Source of the DNA: UBA1479 sp963976055
GTDB taxonomy: Bacteria > Pseudomonadota > Alphaproteobacteria > Rhodospirillales > Casp-alpha2
Assembly (NCBI GenBank): GCA_963976055.1
Contig: CAXBJB010000007.1
Coordinates: forward strand, 263,058-327,057
Reading direction: 5' to 3'
Length of the DNA stretch: 64,000 nt
In this document: one piece after another, positions 25,615 to 35,502 of the stretch
How positions within the stretch are numbered: the stretch's first letter is position 1
Layout: each line of letters starts with the position of its first letter
Notes under the pieces: generated by a model
The model's input: the letters and a program-made list of their open reading frames with translations, nothing else
What the model was told of the DNA's origin: nothing
Database searches by the model: none
Translations under genes and position numbers: made by a program

Positions 25615-26763
25615 ATGGCGTTGAAATCATCCAACCGCGGCCAGGTGCCACCGTTCATCGTCATGGACGTCATGCGTGCCGCCGAGGAGCGCGAACGCGC
25701 CGGTGAAAAGGTCCTTCACCTGGAGGTCGGCCAGCCCGGAACACGCGCCCCTGCGAAGGTGATCGAAGCCGCCCGCAGGGCCCTGGATGACGACCGCATC
25801 GGCTATACCAATGCCCTCGGCATGTGGGGCCTGCGCGAGGCCATCGCCCGCCATTACGGCCAAGCCTACGAGGTTTCCGTGGATGCCGAGGACGTGGTGG
25901 TGACGACCGGCTCGTCCGGCGGGTTCGTGCTGTCGTTCATGGCCGCCTTCGACCCCGGCGACCGGGTCGCCCTGGCGTCGCCGGGATACCCGGCCTACCG
26001 CAATATCCTGACCGGCCTGGGGGTCGAGGTGATCGACCTGCCGACGACCCTCGAAGACAATTTCCAGCCGACGGTGGCGCGGCTGCGTGCACTTGACCGC
26101 GCCCCCGACGGCCTGATCGTCGCCAGCCCGTCAAACCCGGCGGGGACCATGATCGCCCCGACGGAGTTCAAGGCCTTGGTCGATCATTGCCGGGAACGCG
26201 GCATTCGTCTTATTTCCGACGAGATTTATCACGGCATCACCTATGGCGTGCCGGGGGTGACGGCGCTGTCTCATACGTGGGACGCCGTCGTCATCAACAG
26301 CTTCTCGAAATACTATTCCATGACTGGCTGGCGCCTGGGCTGGATGGTCGTGCCCAAGGACCTGCACCGGGCCATCGAATGCCTGGCGCAGAACCTGTTC
26401 ATCTCGCCGCCCGGCATTTCCCAGCACGCGGGCATGGCGGCCTTCGACTGCACCGAGGAACTGGAAGCCAACGTCCGCCATTATGCCCGCAACCGGGCTC
26501 TGTTGCTGGACAAGCTGCCGAAGGCCGGATTCACGCGTCTGGCTCCGGCCGAAGGGGCGTTCTACATCTACGCCGACGTCTCGGACCTGACCAACGATTC
26601 CACCGAATTCTGCCGCCGCATGCTGGCCGAGATCGGCGTCGCGGCGACCCCCGGGGTCGATTTCGATCCGACCCGGGGCGACCATTTCGTGCGCTTTTCC
26701 TTCGCCGGCGGCGAGGACGAGGTATCGCAGGCGGCCGACCGCCTTGTGAGCTGGAAACGCTAA
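25615..26763 (+). CDS. PLP-dependent aminotransferase (class I/II)
   Basis: The product has 382 residues of fold-type I. The PLP Lys is in INSFSKYYSMTGWRLGW. Other family features are the cofactor loop TTGSSGGFVLS, the SPSNPAGTM segment with the substrate-contact Asn, ISDEIYHGITY with the PLP-binding Asp, and VRFSFAG with the C-terminal Arg that grips the substrate carboxylate. It resembles aspartate/alanine-type aminotransferases; the exact amino acid is not clear. The start at ATG 25615 is 22 bases after the lipoprotein stop, so the two may be co-transcribed. A strong terminator follows. Confidence 0.9.
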   Translation: MALKSSNRGQVPPFIVMDVMRAAEERERAGEKVLHLEVGQPGTRAPAKVIEAARRALDDDRIGYTNALGMWGLREAIARHYGQAYEVSVDAEDVVVTTGSSGGFVLSFMAAFDPGDRVALASPGYPAYRNILTGLGVEVIDLPTTLEDNFQPTVARLRALDRAPDGLIVASPSNPAGTMIAPTEFKALVDHCRERGIRLISDEIYHGITYGVPGVTALSHTWDAVVINSFSKYYSMTGWRLGWMVVPKDLHRAIECLAQNLFISPPGISQHAGMAAFDCTEELEANVRHYARNRALLLDKLPKAGFTRLAPAEGAFYIYADVSDLTNDSTEFCRRMLAEIGVAATPGVDFDPTRGDHFVRFSFAGGEDEVSQAADRLVSWKR

Positions 26764-26766
26764 CGA

Positions 26767-26801
26767 AAAACGCCGGCGGGTAAGGTACCCGCCGGCGTTT
26801 T
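26767..26801. terminator. Strong bidirectional intrinsic terminator
   Basis: A perfect 16-bp stem (AAAACGCCGGCGGGTA pairing with TACCCGCCGGCGTTTT) with a 3-nt AGG loop lies between the convergent aminotransferase and RNase E genes. The A-run on the left and T-run on the right make it work in both directions. Confidence 0.9.
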
Positions 26802-26825
26802 CTTAACGTCACTTACCGTTCATAT

Positions 26826-29399
26826 CTAGTCGACCAGTCGGTTCCACCAGCCGCGGCGGGCGTTGGTGGTTTCCGTGTCGGCGCCGACTTCGATCACCAC
26901 GGTCTTGCTGCTGTCCGCTTCCGGCTCGGCCGGTTCCGGGGCCGCCATTGCCATCGCCGGTTCAGGTTCGGGCTGCGGGGCCGGTTCCGGCGCGGCCTCG
27001 ACTTCGGGGGCTTCAGGTGCGGGCTGTTCCGCAACCGCTTCCGTTGCCGGGGCTTCCGCCGCGTCGACGGCCTGCGGTTCGGCGGCGGTGTCCTCGGCCT
27101 TCTTGGCGGTCCGCCGCCGGCGCGGTTTGGCGGGCTTCTCCTCGCCGTCGCCGCTCTCGGCCGCCTTCGGGGCGCGACGTGTGCGGGTCCGCTTCGGCTT
27201 TTCCGCGACCTTGGGGGGCGTTTCGCTTGCCTCGGCGTCGGCAGCTTCCGCCGCCGGCGCGTCGCCGGTTTCGGTGCTTACCGCCGGGGCATCGCCATCG
27301 GCAGCCGCATCGTCTGATGCAGGGGCGTCGGGTGTGGGCACATCCGAGGTCGCATCGTCGGCCTGGGGTTCGCCACCGGCGTCCGCCGCGATTTCGGTCT
27401 GGCCGTCTTCCGAACGGCCCTCTTCCGGCCGCCGCCGCCGACGTCCGCCACGGCGTCCGCGACGGCGCCGCTTGGGTGCGCCGTCTTCCGACTGCTCGCC
27501 TGCGCCTTCTCGCGTCTCACGCGGCTCGCCGTCGCCGTCGCCGTCGGTTTCCTCATCGGCTTCGGTGGGCTCGTTGGCGTCATTGTCCGTCCGCGTCTCC
27601 TGCGTGTCGTGGGCATCGCCCTCGCCACCGCGTTTGCGCCGCCGTGAACGCCGCCGGCGCCGCCGGCCGCCTTCTTCCTCGGACTTCTCGCCGTCGCTGT
27701 CGCCATCGGCGGGTGTCGCTGCCGGGGTCGCCGCCGCCGGGGTCGCCGCGGCGGGGGCTTTCGTCACCGTTTCCACGCCACCGTCGGATTTGATCCGCTC
27801 AAGCCGGTGGTCGGGCGGGATCAGGGTGTCGTCGGCTTCGATGCGGATGGTCAGGTTGAAGCGCTGTTCCATGTCGTTGATGGCATGGCGCTTGTTGTTG
27901 AACAGGTAAAGCGCCACCGCCGTCGGCGTGATCAGGGTCATCTGCGAGGAGCGGCCCTTCTGTCCTTCCTCGCCGAGCACGCGAAGCATCTGCAGCGCCG
28001 TCGATTCCGTCGACCGGCGGATGCCCGAGCCGCCGCAGTGGGCGCAGGGCTCGAAGCTGGTTTCATGAAGTGCCGGGCGCAGACGCTGGCGTGACAGCTC
28101 CAACAGACCGAAGGGGCTGATGCGGCCGATCTGGATGCGCGCGCGGTCGTTGCGCATGGCGTCCTTCAGACAACGCTCGACCTTGGCCTGATTGCGGCTG
28201 ACCTCCATGTCGATGAAGTCGATGACGATCAGGCCGGCAAGGTCGCGCAGGCGCAGCTGCCGGGCGATTTCTTCGGCCGCCTCCATGTTGGTCTTGAGCG
28301 CCGTTTCCTCGATGTTGCGCTCTTTCGTCGCGCGGCCCGAGTTGACGTCGATGGAGACCAGGGCTTCCGTCGGATTGATGACGATGTAGCCGCCCGAGCG
28401 AAGCTGAACCTCGGGCTCGTGCATGGCGTCCATCTGGCTTTCGACCTGGAACTGCTGGAACAGCGGGATCGAGCCGTCTTCGTGGGGCTGGACCTTTTTT
28501 GCGTGACTGGGAATCAGCAGCTTCATAAAGTCCTTGGCCGCGCGGTAAGCGTCGCCGCCCTGGACGATGATTTCGTCGATGTCCTTGGTGTAGAGGTCGC
28601 GGATCGCGCGTTTGACGATGTCGCTTTCCTCATGTACCAGGGCCGGGGCGATGGATTTCAGGGTTTTTTCCCGGACCTCGCCCCACAGGCGCAGCAGATA
28701 GTCGTAATCGCGGCGGATTTCCGCTTTGGTCCGCTTCGATCCCGCCGTGCGTACGATCACCGCCATGCCCTGGGGGATATCCAGTTCGCCGAGGATCTGC
28801 TTGAGCTTCTTGCGGTCGCCCGATTGCGCGATCTTGCGCGAAATGCCGCCGCCGCGCGCCGTGTTCGGCATCAGCACGCAATAGCGTCCGGCCAGCGACA
28901 GATAGGTCGTCAGCGCCGCACCCTTGTTGCCGCGCTCTTCCTTGACGACCTGGACCAGCAGGATTTGGCGCCGCTTGACGACTTCCTGGATCTTGTACTG
29001 GCGGCGCAGGTTGACCGGCCGGCGGATGGGGATTTCCTCGTCCTCGCCGCCGAGAACCTCGACGCCTTCGCCGTCTTCCTCGTCGCCGTCCTCGTGCGCC
29101 TTGGCTTCCTGTTCCTGGTGCTCGGCGACCAGGGCTTCCCGGTCGGCGATCGGAATCTGGTAGTAGTCGGGATGGATTTCGCTGAAGGCCAGGAAGCCGT
29201 GACGGTTTCCGCCGTAGTCTACGAAGCAGGCCTGCAACGAGGGTTCAACCCGCGTTACCTTGGCCAGATAGATGTTTCCCTTAAGCTGCTTCCGTGACTC
29301 TGACTCGACGTCAAATTCTTCCAGGCGGCTGCCGTTTGCGATCACGACCCGGGTCTCTTCCGGATGCGACGCATCGATGAGCATTCTCGTGGTTGGCAT
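26826..29399 (-). CDS. rne: Ribonuclease E
   Basis: The protein has 857 residues. The N-terminal catalytic half contains an S1 RNA-binding domain (KQLKGNIYLAKVTRVEPSLQ, ACFVDYGGNRHGFLAFSEI), DNase I-like metal Asp residues (VSIDVNSGRATK; LIVIDFIDM), and the zinc-link CAHCGG that joins dimers into a tetramer. The C-terminal half (about 560-857) is low-complexity with Arg-rich blocks (RRRRRSRRRKRGG; RRRRGRRGGRRRRRP) between acidic/Ala-rich stretches, the usual degradosome and RNA-binding scaffold. The start MPTTRMLIDASHPEE at 29399 with upstream GGAG is preferred over the longer frame to 29474. It processes rRNA and tRNA and turns over mRNA. Confidence 0.95.
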   Translation of the reverse strand: MPTTRMLIDASHPEETRVVIANGSRLEEFDVESESRKQLKGNIYLAKVTRVEPSLQACFVDYGGNRHGFLAFSEIHPDYYQIPIADREALVAEHQEQEAKAHEDGDEEDGEGVEVLGGEDEEIPIRRPVNLRRQYKIQEVVKRRQILLVQVVKEERGNKGAALTTYLSLAGRYCVLMPNTARGGGISRKIAQSGDRKKLKQILGELDIPQGMAVIVRTAGSKRTKAEIRRDYDYLLRLWGEVREKTLKSIAPALVHEESDIVKRAIRDLYTKDIDEIIVQGGDAYRAAKDFMKLLIPSHAKKVQPHEDGSIPLFQQFQVESQMDAMHEPEVQLRSGGYIVINPTEALVSIDVNSGRATKERNIEETALKTNMEAAEEIARQLRLRDLAGLIVIDFIDMEVSRNQAKVERCLKDAMRNDRARIQIGRISPFGLLELSRQRLRPALHETSFEPCAHCGGSGIRRSTESTALQMLRVLGEEGQKGRSSQMTLITPTAVALYLFNNKRHAINDMEQRFNLTIRIEADDTLIPPDHRLERIKSDGGVETVTKAPAAATPAAATPAATPADGDSDGEKSEEEGGRRRRRRSRRRKRGGEGDAHDTQETRTDNDANEPTEADEETDGDGDGEPRETREGAGEQSEDGAPKRRRRGRRGGRRRRRPEEGRSEDGQTEIAADAGGEPQADDATSDVPTPDAPASDDAAADGDAPAVSTETGDAPAAEAADAEASETPPKVAEKPKRTRTRRAPKAAESGDGEEKPAKPRRRRTAKKAEDTAAEPQAVDAAEAPATEAVAEQPAPEAPEVEAAPEPAPQPEPEPAMAMAAPEPAEPEADSSKTVVIEVGADTETTNARRGWWNRLVD

Positions 29400-29955
29400 A
29401 AAAAGGTGTTCTCCAGTGCCCGGCGGCGCGCACATTCGCCGGTTCCGGCAGGAAGTCGTTCCGCCGCGGGGCACATTTCTGTGGTGTTAAGCCGGCCGCG
29501 CGCGCAGACATCCGGGCGTTCGCAAGCGAATACGCCAAAACTCTTTCCGGAGACTGCACGGCCGTTGCCAGCATCATTGTTCCTTGGTGAGGTAAACCTC
29601 GTTCGGACACTCGTGGGCTCCGGCGAAAATCGCCTCGACATCGCCTGGGACAGAGGGGGAGACCCATGCCCGGACGGTTCCGGCTACGACGGAGCCATTC
29701 CTCGCCCGTTTCCCCTACGATCGGGGAGAGGCGGGCCGGTGGAATTCTTCGCCTACTAACATAGACAGAGACCGTCTGTTCCACAACGCTGTTTATACTC
29801 GGCACGGCGATAGGGGACTGGGATTGCTCGGGAATTCCGGGTGACCCCCGCGACTGCCGGAATTGCGAGAAAAAAGCGGACGGAATCAACGGATTACCGT
29901 AAAATGCCAACGGCATGACAGCGAACCGAACCATCGACGTCGCGGCATCGGGGGC
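29400..29955. other. Divergent leader region between rne and the amidase gene
   Basis: This 556-base stretch has no convincing gene; the open frames in it have no recognisable product. It should hold the rne leader on the minus strand and the amidase promoter on the plus strand. A candidate rne promoter lies near its far end, which would leave a leader of roughly 350 bases before the rne start. RNase E mRNAs often have long leaders used for autoregulation. Confidence 0.45.
29758..29786 (-). promoter_or_regulatory. Candidate sigma70-type promoter for rne
   Basis: On the minus strand TTGTGG (-35-like) and TATGTT (-10-like) are separated by exactly 17 bases. Three of six and four of six positions match the consensus, so this is a weak to moderate candidate. 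Transcription would start around 29750, leaving a long rne leader. Confidence 0.3.
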
Positions 29956-31338
29956 ATGAGCGCGCGGCCCCACCACCGAGCCATGGGGATCGGCGGGCGA
30001 ATCCGCCGTTATGCCATGGTTTTCAGTGCGTTATGCCTTGCCGCCTTGGCTGCGGGCCAAGTCCGCGCGGCGGATGCCGTGGTCACGGACCTGCAAAGCG
30101 GGGTCAGTGGCAACGAAGCCCGATTCGTCCTTCATCTGGACCGCCGGGTCGCGTTCCGCCTGTTCACCCTGGTCAATCCCTACCGTGTCGTGGTCGACCT
30201 GCCGGAAGTCGGCTGGCAACTGCCGGCCAGACCGTTGCCGGGCAAGCAGGGCGTGTTCAACGGCCTGCGCTATGGCCTGTTCCGGCCGGGCAATTCACGG
30301 ATTGTGTTCGAATTTCTGCATCCGGTTCAGGTGGCGGACGCCTATGTCACTCCGGGGGCGGGCGGCACCGCCTTCGAGTTGGTGATCGACGCCCAGCGCA
30401 CCACCCATGACGCTTTCGCCGCTTCCGTCGCCATGCCGCCCCGCGAGATCGTGGGCCTGCGCCCGCGCGGGGCCGCCAAGCCGCCGGTCGCGGCCAGCCG
30501 GCTGGAATCCGTCGCACGGCGCACTGCCGCTCTGGTCGCTCCGGCCGAGGCATCGGCCGCCCCGGCCTCCACCCAAGTCGTGGCCGCCAATTACCTGCCC
30601 CTGCCGCCGCGCCGTCCCGGCGACCGCCCGTCCGCCCATCGTCCGATGGTGGTCATCGACCCGGGCCATGGGGGCGTCGACCCCGGCGCGCAGAGCCGCC
30701 ACGGCATTTACGAAAAGCATGTGGTGCTCGCGCTGAGCCGCGAAATCACCCGGCAACTGGCCGCCTCGGGCCGCTACCGGGCGGAGATGACCCGTGACCG
30801 CGACGTGTTCATCCGTCTGCGTGACCGGGTCGCCATCGCGCGCAAGAAAGGGGCCGACCTCTTCATTTCCGTGCATGCGGATTCCATCCGTAATTCGAAG
30901 GTGTCCGGGCCCTCGGTCTATACCTTGTCGGAAAAGGCATCGGACAAGGAAGCGGCCGAGCTGGCCGAGCGGGAAAACAAGGCCGACCTGATCGCCGGCA
31001 TGGACCTGAGCCATGAAAGCGCCGATGTCGCCAACATTCTGATAGATCTGGCGCAGCGCGAATCCATGAACCAGTCGGCGCGCTTCGCCGGCCATCTGGT
31101 CAGCGAACTGGGCAACAAGACCGAGGTCCTGCCCCGTCCGCACCGCTTCGCCGGGTTCGCCGTGTTGAAGGCGCCGGACCTGCCGTCGGTGCTGCTGGAA
31201 ACCGGGTTCCTGTCGAACCGCGACGATGAGCGCCGCCTGACCAGCAAATCCTACCGCCGGCAACTGGCCGCCGCCATCGTCGCCGCCATCGACCGGTATT
31301 TCGGCGCCGTTGAGCAGGCCAAGGTTCGCCAGCCCTAG
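29956..31338 (+). CDS. amiC: N-acetylmuramoyl-L-alanine amidase with AMIN domain
   Basis: The product is about 460 residues. After a signal peptide (VFSALCLAALAAGQVRAADA) comes an AMIN domain (about residues 35-135; ARFVLHLDRRVAFRLFTL, YRVVVDLPEVGW), which targets the septum or peptidoglycan. The C-terminal Amidase_3 domain carries the zinc ligands: MVVIDPGHGGVDPGAQ (His), IYEKHVVLALS (Glu) and FISVHADSI (His), with LPSVLLETGFLSN near the end (catalytic Glu). It cleaves the stem peptide from MurNAc during daughter-cell separation. The start is ATG 29956 behind GGGGG; ATG 29983 is a possible alternative. PBP1A follows on the same strand. Confidence 0.9.
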   Translation: MSARPHHRAMGIGGRIRRYAMVFSALCLAALAAGQVRAADAVVTDLQSGVSGNEARFVLHLDRRVAFRLFTLVNPYRVVVDLPEVGWQLPARPLPGKQGVFNGLRYGLFRPGNSRIVFEFLHPVQVADAYVTPGAGGTAFELVIDAQRTTHDAFAASVAMPPREIVGLRPRGAAKPPVAASRLESVARRTAALVAPAEASAAPASTQVVAANYLPLPPRRPGDRPSAHRPMVVIDPGHGGVDPGAQSRHGIYEKHVVLALSREITRQLAASGRYRAEMTRDRDVFIRLRDRVAIARKKGADLFISVHADSIRNSKVSGPSVYTLSEKASDKEAAELAERENKADLIAGMDLSHESADVANILIDLAQRESMNQSARFAGHLVSELGNKTEVLPRPHRFAGFAVLKAPDLPSVLLETGFLSNRDDERRLTSKSYRRQLAAAIVAAIDRYFGAVEQAKVRQP

Positions 31339-31393
31339 CCGTGGCGCCATAATTTGTTCATAAACCTCTGGAAATGTGCAATGAACCGGCCCG

Positions 31394-31417
31394 CCCGCCC
31401 CGTCCGGGGGCGGGTTT
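31394..31417 (+). terminator. Possible terminator after the amidase gene
   Basis: CCCGCCCC-GTCCG-GGGGCGGG forms an 8-bp GC stem followed by TTT, 55 bases after the amidase stop and 40 bases before the PBP1A start. The T-run is short, so it may attenuate rather than stop transcription. Confidence 0.45.
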
Positions 31418-31456
31418 CCGGGCGATTGCCCGGCAAAATGAAAGCGCAGCGTTAGC

Positions 31457-33919
31457 ATGTTCCGCCTGTTGTCCTCGATCATCGGATTGATCGTCATCGG
31501 CGCCGTGGTCGGCGGGGCGGGGCTGCTCTATGTGCTGTACACCTACGGCCAGGACCTGCCCGACTACCGCCAGCTTGCCAATTACGAGCCGCCGGTGATG
31601 ACCCGCGTGCATGCGGGCGACGGACGCCTGCTGGCGGAATTCGCCCGCCAGAAGCGTGTGTTCGTGCCGATCGAGGCGATCCCCAAGCGAGTCATCAAGG
31701 CCTTCCTGTCGGCCGAGGACAAGACGTTCTACGAACATCCGGGCATCGACATTCCGGGGGTGATCGCGGCGGCGCTGCGCAATCTGAAGAACATCGGCTC
31801 GGACCGCCGGCCCCAGGGGGCCTCGACCATCACCCAGCAGGTCGCCAAGAACTTCCTTCTGACCAACGAGGTGTCGATTGAGCGCAAGATCAAGGAAGCG
31901 ATCCTTGCGTTCCGCATCGAGCGGGCGTTCTCCAAGGACCGGATTCTCGAACTCTATCTGAACGAGATCTATCTGGGCCTGGGCTCCTACGGGGTCGCGG
32001 CGGCGGCGCTCAACTACTTCAACAAATCCATGGACGAGTTGACCGTGGCCGAGGCCGCCTATCTGGCGGCCCTGCCGAAGGCGCCCAACAATTATCACCC
32101 CATCCGCCAGCTTCAGGCGGCGCAGGCGCGCCGCGACTGGGTCGTCAACCGCATGCTCGAAGACGACCTGATCACCGACGAAGAGGCCAAGCGCGCCTGG
32201 ACCGAACCGCTGCGGGTCAGCCAGCGCATCGACACGGAATTCGTCGAGGCCGATTATTTCGCCGAGGAAGTGCGCCGCGAGCTTCTTGACCAATACGGCG
32301 AGGACCAGCTTTACAACGGCGGCCTGTCCGTGCGCACGACCCTGAACCCGCGCCTGCAGAACATCGCCGAAAAGGCGCTGCGCGACGGGCTGGAAAGCTT
32401 CGACCGTCGCGTGCGCGCCTGGCGCGGTCCGCTGGCCCGGGTGCCCGACGGGGTCAGTTTTTCCGGCGCGCCGGAATGGCGCTCGATCCTCGCCGCCTTC
32501 AAGGCGCCCAAGGGGCTTGAACATCACCGGATCGCCGTCGTCACCGCCGTCGACGGCGAGGCGGCCCACCTGGGCCTGGCCGACGGCACGGCCGGGCGTC
32601 TGCCCATGTCGCTGATGTCCTGGGCCCGCCGGCGCATCGACGAGGACACCTGGGCGCCCCGGCCCAAGCGCCCGGCGGATGTCGTGGTGCCGGGCGACAT
32701 CATCGCCGTCAGTCCGGAGACCCAGGACGAGGACGGCAAGCCCGTGCCCGTGGGCAGCTACGCGCTGCGCCAATTGCCGGAAGTCCAGGGCGGCATCGTC
32801 GCCATGGACCCGCATACGGGCCGCGTGCTCGCCATGGTCGGGGGCTATTCGTTCCAGATCAACCAGTTCAACCGGGTGACCCAGGCCTGGCGGCAGCCCG
32901 GCTCGGCGGTGAAGCCCTTCGTCTATCTGGCCGGGCTGGACGCCGGGTATACGCCGTCGACGCGCATCCTCGACGCGCCGTTCGTGGTCGACCAGGGCCC
33001 CGGCCTGCCCAAGTGGCGGCCCGGCAACTACACCAACAAGTTCTACGGGCCATCGACCATGCGCCTGGGGATCGAGAAATCGCGCAACCTGATGACCGTG
33101 CGCCTGGCCCAGACCATCGGCATGGAGCAGGTCTGCAAGTACGTGGAGGCCTTCGGCATCGTCGACCACCTGCCGCGGGCCTTGTCCATGGCCCTGGGGG
33201 CTGGGGAGACGACGCTTTTGCGCCTGACCACGGCCTACGCCATGCTGGTCAACGGCGGCAAGCGGATCGAGCCGACCCTGATCGACCGTATTCAGGACCG
33301 CAAGGGCCGCACCGTGTTCCGCCACGACGAACGGCCCTGCCCGCAGTGCCGCACGGGGGCCTGGACGGGTGCGGAACAGGTGCCCGACGTGCCCGACATC
33401 CGCGAACAGGTCGCCGACCCGGCCAGCGCCTACCAGATGGTGTCCATGCTGGAAGGCGTGGTCAAGCGCGGCACCGGCGCGCGCATCGGCCAGGAGGTCA
33501 AGAAGACCCTGGCCGGCAAGACCGGCACCACCAACAAGAACCGCGACGCCTGGTTCATGGGCTTTTCGCCCGACCTGACGGTCGGCGTGTTCGTCGGCTA
33601 CGACAGCCCGGAAACCCTGGGGCGCCGGGAAACGGGCTCGTCCGTGGCCGCGCCCATTTTCGCCCAGTTCATGAAAGAAGCCTTGAAGAACACTCCCGCC
33701 ATCCCGTTCCGAATTCCACCCGGCATCCGCCTGGTCCGCGTCGACGCGCAGACCGGCCTGCCGGCCCTGATCGGCCAGACCGAGGACGTGATCTGGGAAA
33801 GCTTCAAGCCAGGCACCGTGCCGAAAGAGGATACCGAGATCATTTCCGCCGGCCAGGGCATGTCGGGCGGCGGCGACGCAACCCAGCAGCCCTTCGGCGG
33901 CACCGGCGGGCTGTACTGA
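31457..33919 (+). CDS. mrcA: Penicillin-binding protein 1A (bifunctional transglycosylase/transpeptidase)
   Basis: This 820-residue class A PBP has an N-terminal membrane anchor (IIGLIVIGAVVGGAGLLYVL). The GT51 glycosyltransferase domain (about 55-230) contains AFLSAEDKTFYEHPGIDIPG with the catalytic Glu, GASTITQQVAKNFLL and RKIKEAILAFRIE. After a linker domain, the transpeptidase has the three penicillin-fold motifs: SxxK in QPGSAVKPFVYL, SxN in EKSRNLMTV, and KTG in AGKTGTTNKNRDAW. It polymerises and crosslinks peptidoglycan from the cytoplasmic membrane. It sits between the septal amidase and prfB, an order common in Alphaproteobacteria. Confidence 0.96.
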   Translation: MFRLLSSIIGLIVIGAVVGGAGLLYVLYTYGQDLPDYRQLANYEPPVMTRVHAGDGRLLAEFARQKRVFVPIEAIPKRVIKAFLSAEDKTFYEHPGIDIPGVIAAALRNLKNIGSDRRPQGASTITQQVAKNFLLTNEVSIERKIKEAILAFRIERAFSKDRILELYLNEIYLGLGSYGVAAAALNYFNKSMDELTVAEAAYLAALPKAPNNYHPIRQLQAAQARRDWVVNRMLEDDLITDEEAKRAWTEPLRVSQRIDTEFVEADYFAEEVRRELLDQYGEDQLYNGGLSVRTTLNPRLQNIAEKALRDGLESFDRRVRAWRGPLARVPDGVSFSGAPEWRSILAAFKAPKGLEHHRIAVVTAVDGEAAHLGLADGTAGRLPMSLMSWARRRIDEDTWAPRPKRPADVVVPGDIIAVSPETQDEDGKPVPVGSYALRQLPEVQGGIVAMDPHTGRVLAMVGGYSFQINQFNRVTQAWRQPGSAVKPFVYLAGLDAGYTPSTRILDAPFVVDQGPGLPKWRPGNYTNKFYGPSTMRLGIEKSRNLMTVRLAQTIGMEQVCKYVEAFGIVDHLPRALSMALGAGETTLLRLTTAYAMLVNGGKRIEPTLIDRIQDRKGRTVFRHDERPCPQCRTGAWTGAEQVPDVPDIREQVADPASAYQMVSMLEGVVKRGTGARIGQEVKKTLAGKTGTTNKNRDAWFMGFSPDLTVGVFVGYDSPETLGRRETGSSVAAPIFAQFMKEALKNTPAIPFRIPPGIRLVRVDAQTGLPALIGQTEDVIWESFKPGTVPKEDTEIISAGQGMSGGGDATQQPFGGTGGLY

Positions 33920-34006
33920 CCGTGGCCGTGCACCCATATTGATCCGGCGACCCGCGTCCGCTACAACCCCCTGCCGACCCAACAGCGAAAGCCACGGACC
34001 CCCGCC

Positions 34007-35126
<1,120 letters not shown>

Positions 35127-35156
35127 TCAAGTCCGGCGGGCAGTTAAGTATGCTGT

Positions 35157-35210
35157 GCCCGAAATTGCCTGTCCCCGAAATTGCGGTGCCCCCGAAATTG
35201 CCCGAAATTG
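35157..35210. repeat. Cluster of four CCGAAATTG repeats
   Basis: CCGAAATTG occurs at 35159-35167, 35175-35183, 35192-35200 and 35202-35210, each preceded by C. The start-to-start spacing is 16, 17 and 10 bases. Inverted relatives lie 2.6 kb away at 37752-37782. The pattern recalls repeats linked to small insertion elements or REP-type sequences, but no transposase for them is in the window. Confidence 0.65.
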
Positions 35211-35217
35211 GTGAAGG

Positions 35218-35331
35218 CTGAAAAACGGCGTCTTTCATTCCGTCGCCGACCTCCAGGTCGCGATCAACTGCTTCATCGCCGAGCACAACGGAAGCGCCAA
35301 GCCGTTCGTCCGGCGCACGCACTTCCGGTGA
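35218..35331 (+). pseudogene. Transposase C-terminal fragment (IS630-like)
   Basis: The frame beginning CTG at 35218 reads LKNGVFHSVADLQVAINCFI followed by AEHNGSAKPFV, then RRTHFR and a stop. This is very like the C-terminal helix region of IS630-type DDE transposases (GVF-SV-DLQ-AIN-F--EHN---KPF). Only about 37 residues remain; there is no start codon and no catalytic residue, and the sequence diverges after KPFV. It is a remnant, evidence of past transposition at this site. Confidence 0.65.
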
Positions 35332-35502
35332 ATAATGTCCGTGTGTTCCCTGTTTTTCCATCGCTCCATCCTCTCAAGAGTTGGAGCCTCCGGCAATCCC
35401 GGGGCGGTTCAACCCCTTCTTTTGCCGTCGGATTGGAACGAGTGTTAGTGTAGTTGGCAGCCTTACACATTCGAATAAAAGGGCTCTGGGGGGAGATGTA
35501 CT
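35332..35502. other. Non-coding stretch before the island gene
   Basis: This stretch separates the transposase fragment from the 740-residue gene. A GGTTCAA heptamer at about 35404 recalls a tRNA T-loop, but the flanking bases do not pair and no cloverleaf can be drawn. The ribosome site GGGGGGAG at 35488-35495 serves the next gene. No clear promoter was found. Confidence 0.4.

Noticed and set aside
26863..27909. A 348-residue Ser/Ala/Gly-rich plus-strand frame, perhaps a surface repeat protein
   Set aside because: It is the complement of the low-complexity Arg/Glu/Ala-rich tail of RNase E.
31358..33982. An 874-residue open frame on the minus strand
   Set aside because: It lies antisense to PBP1A, whose protein has all expected motifs. 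The antisense product is rich in His, Asp, Gly and Arg as high-GC shadow frames are.
35383..35430. A possible tRNA fragment around GGTTCAA
   Set aside because: The bases around the T-loop-like heptamer do not pair, and no acceptor or anticodon stem can be drawn.
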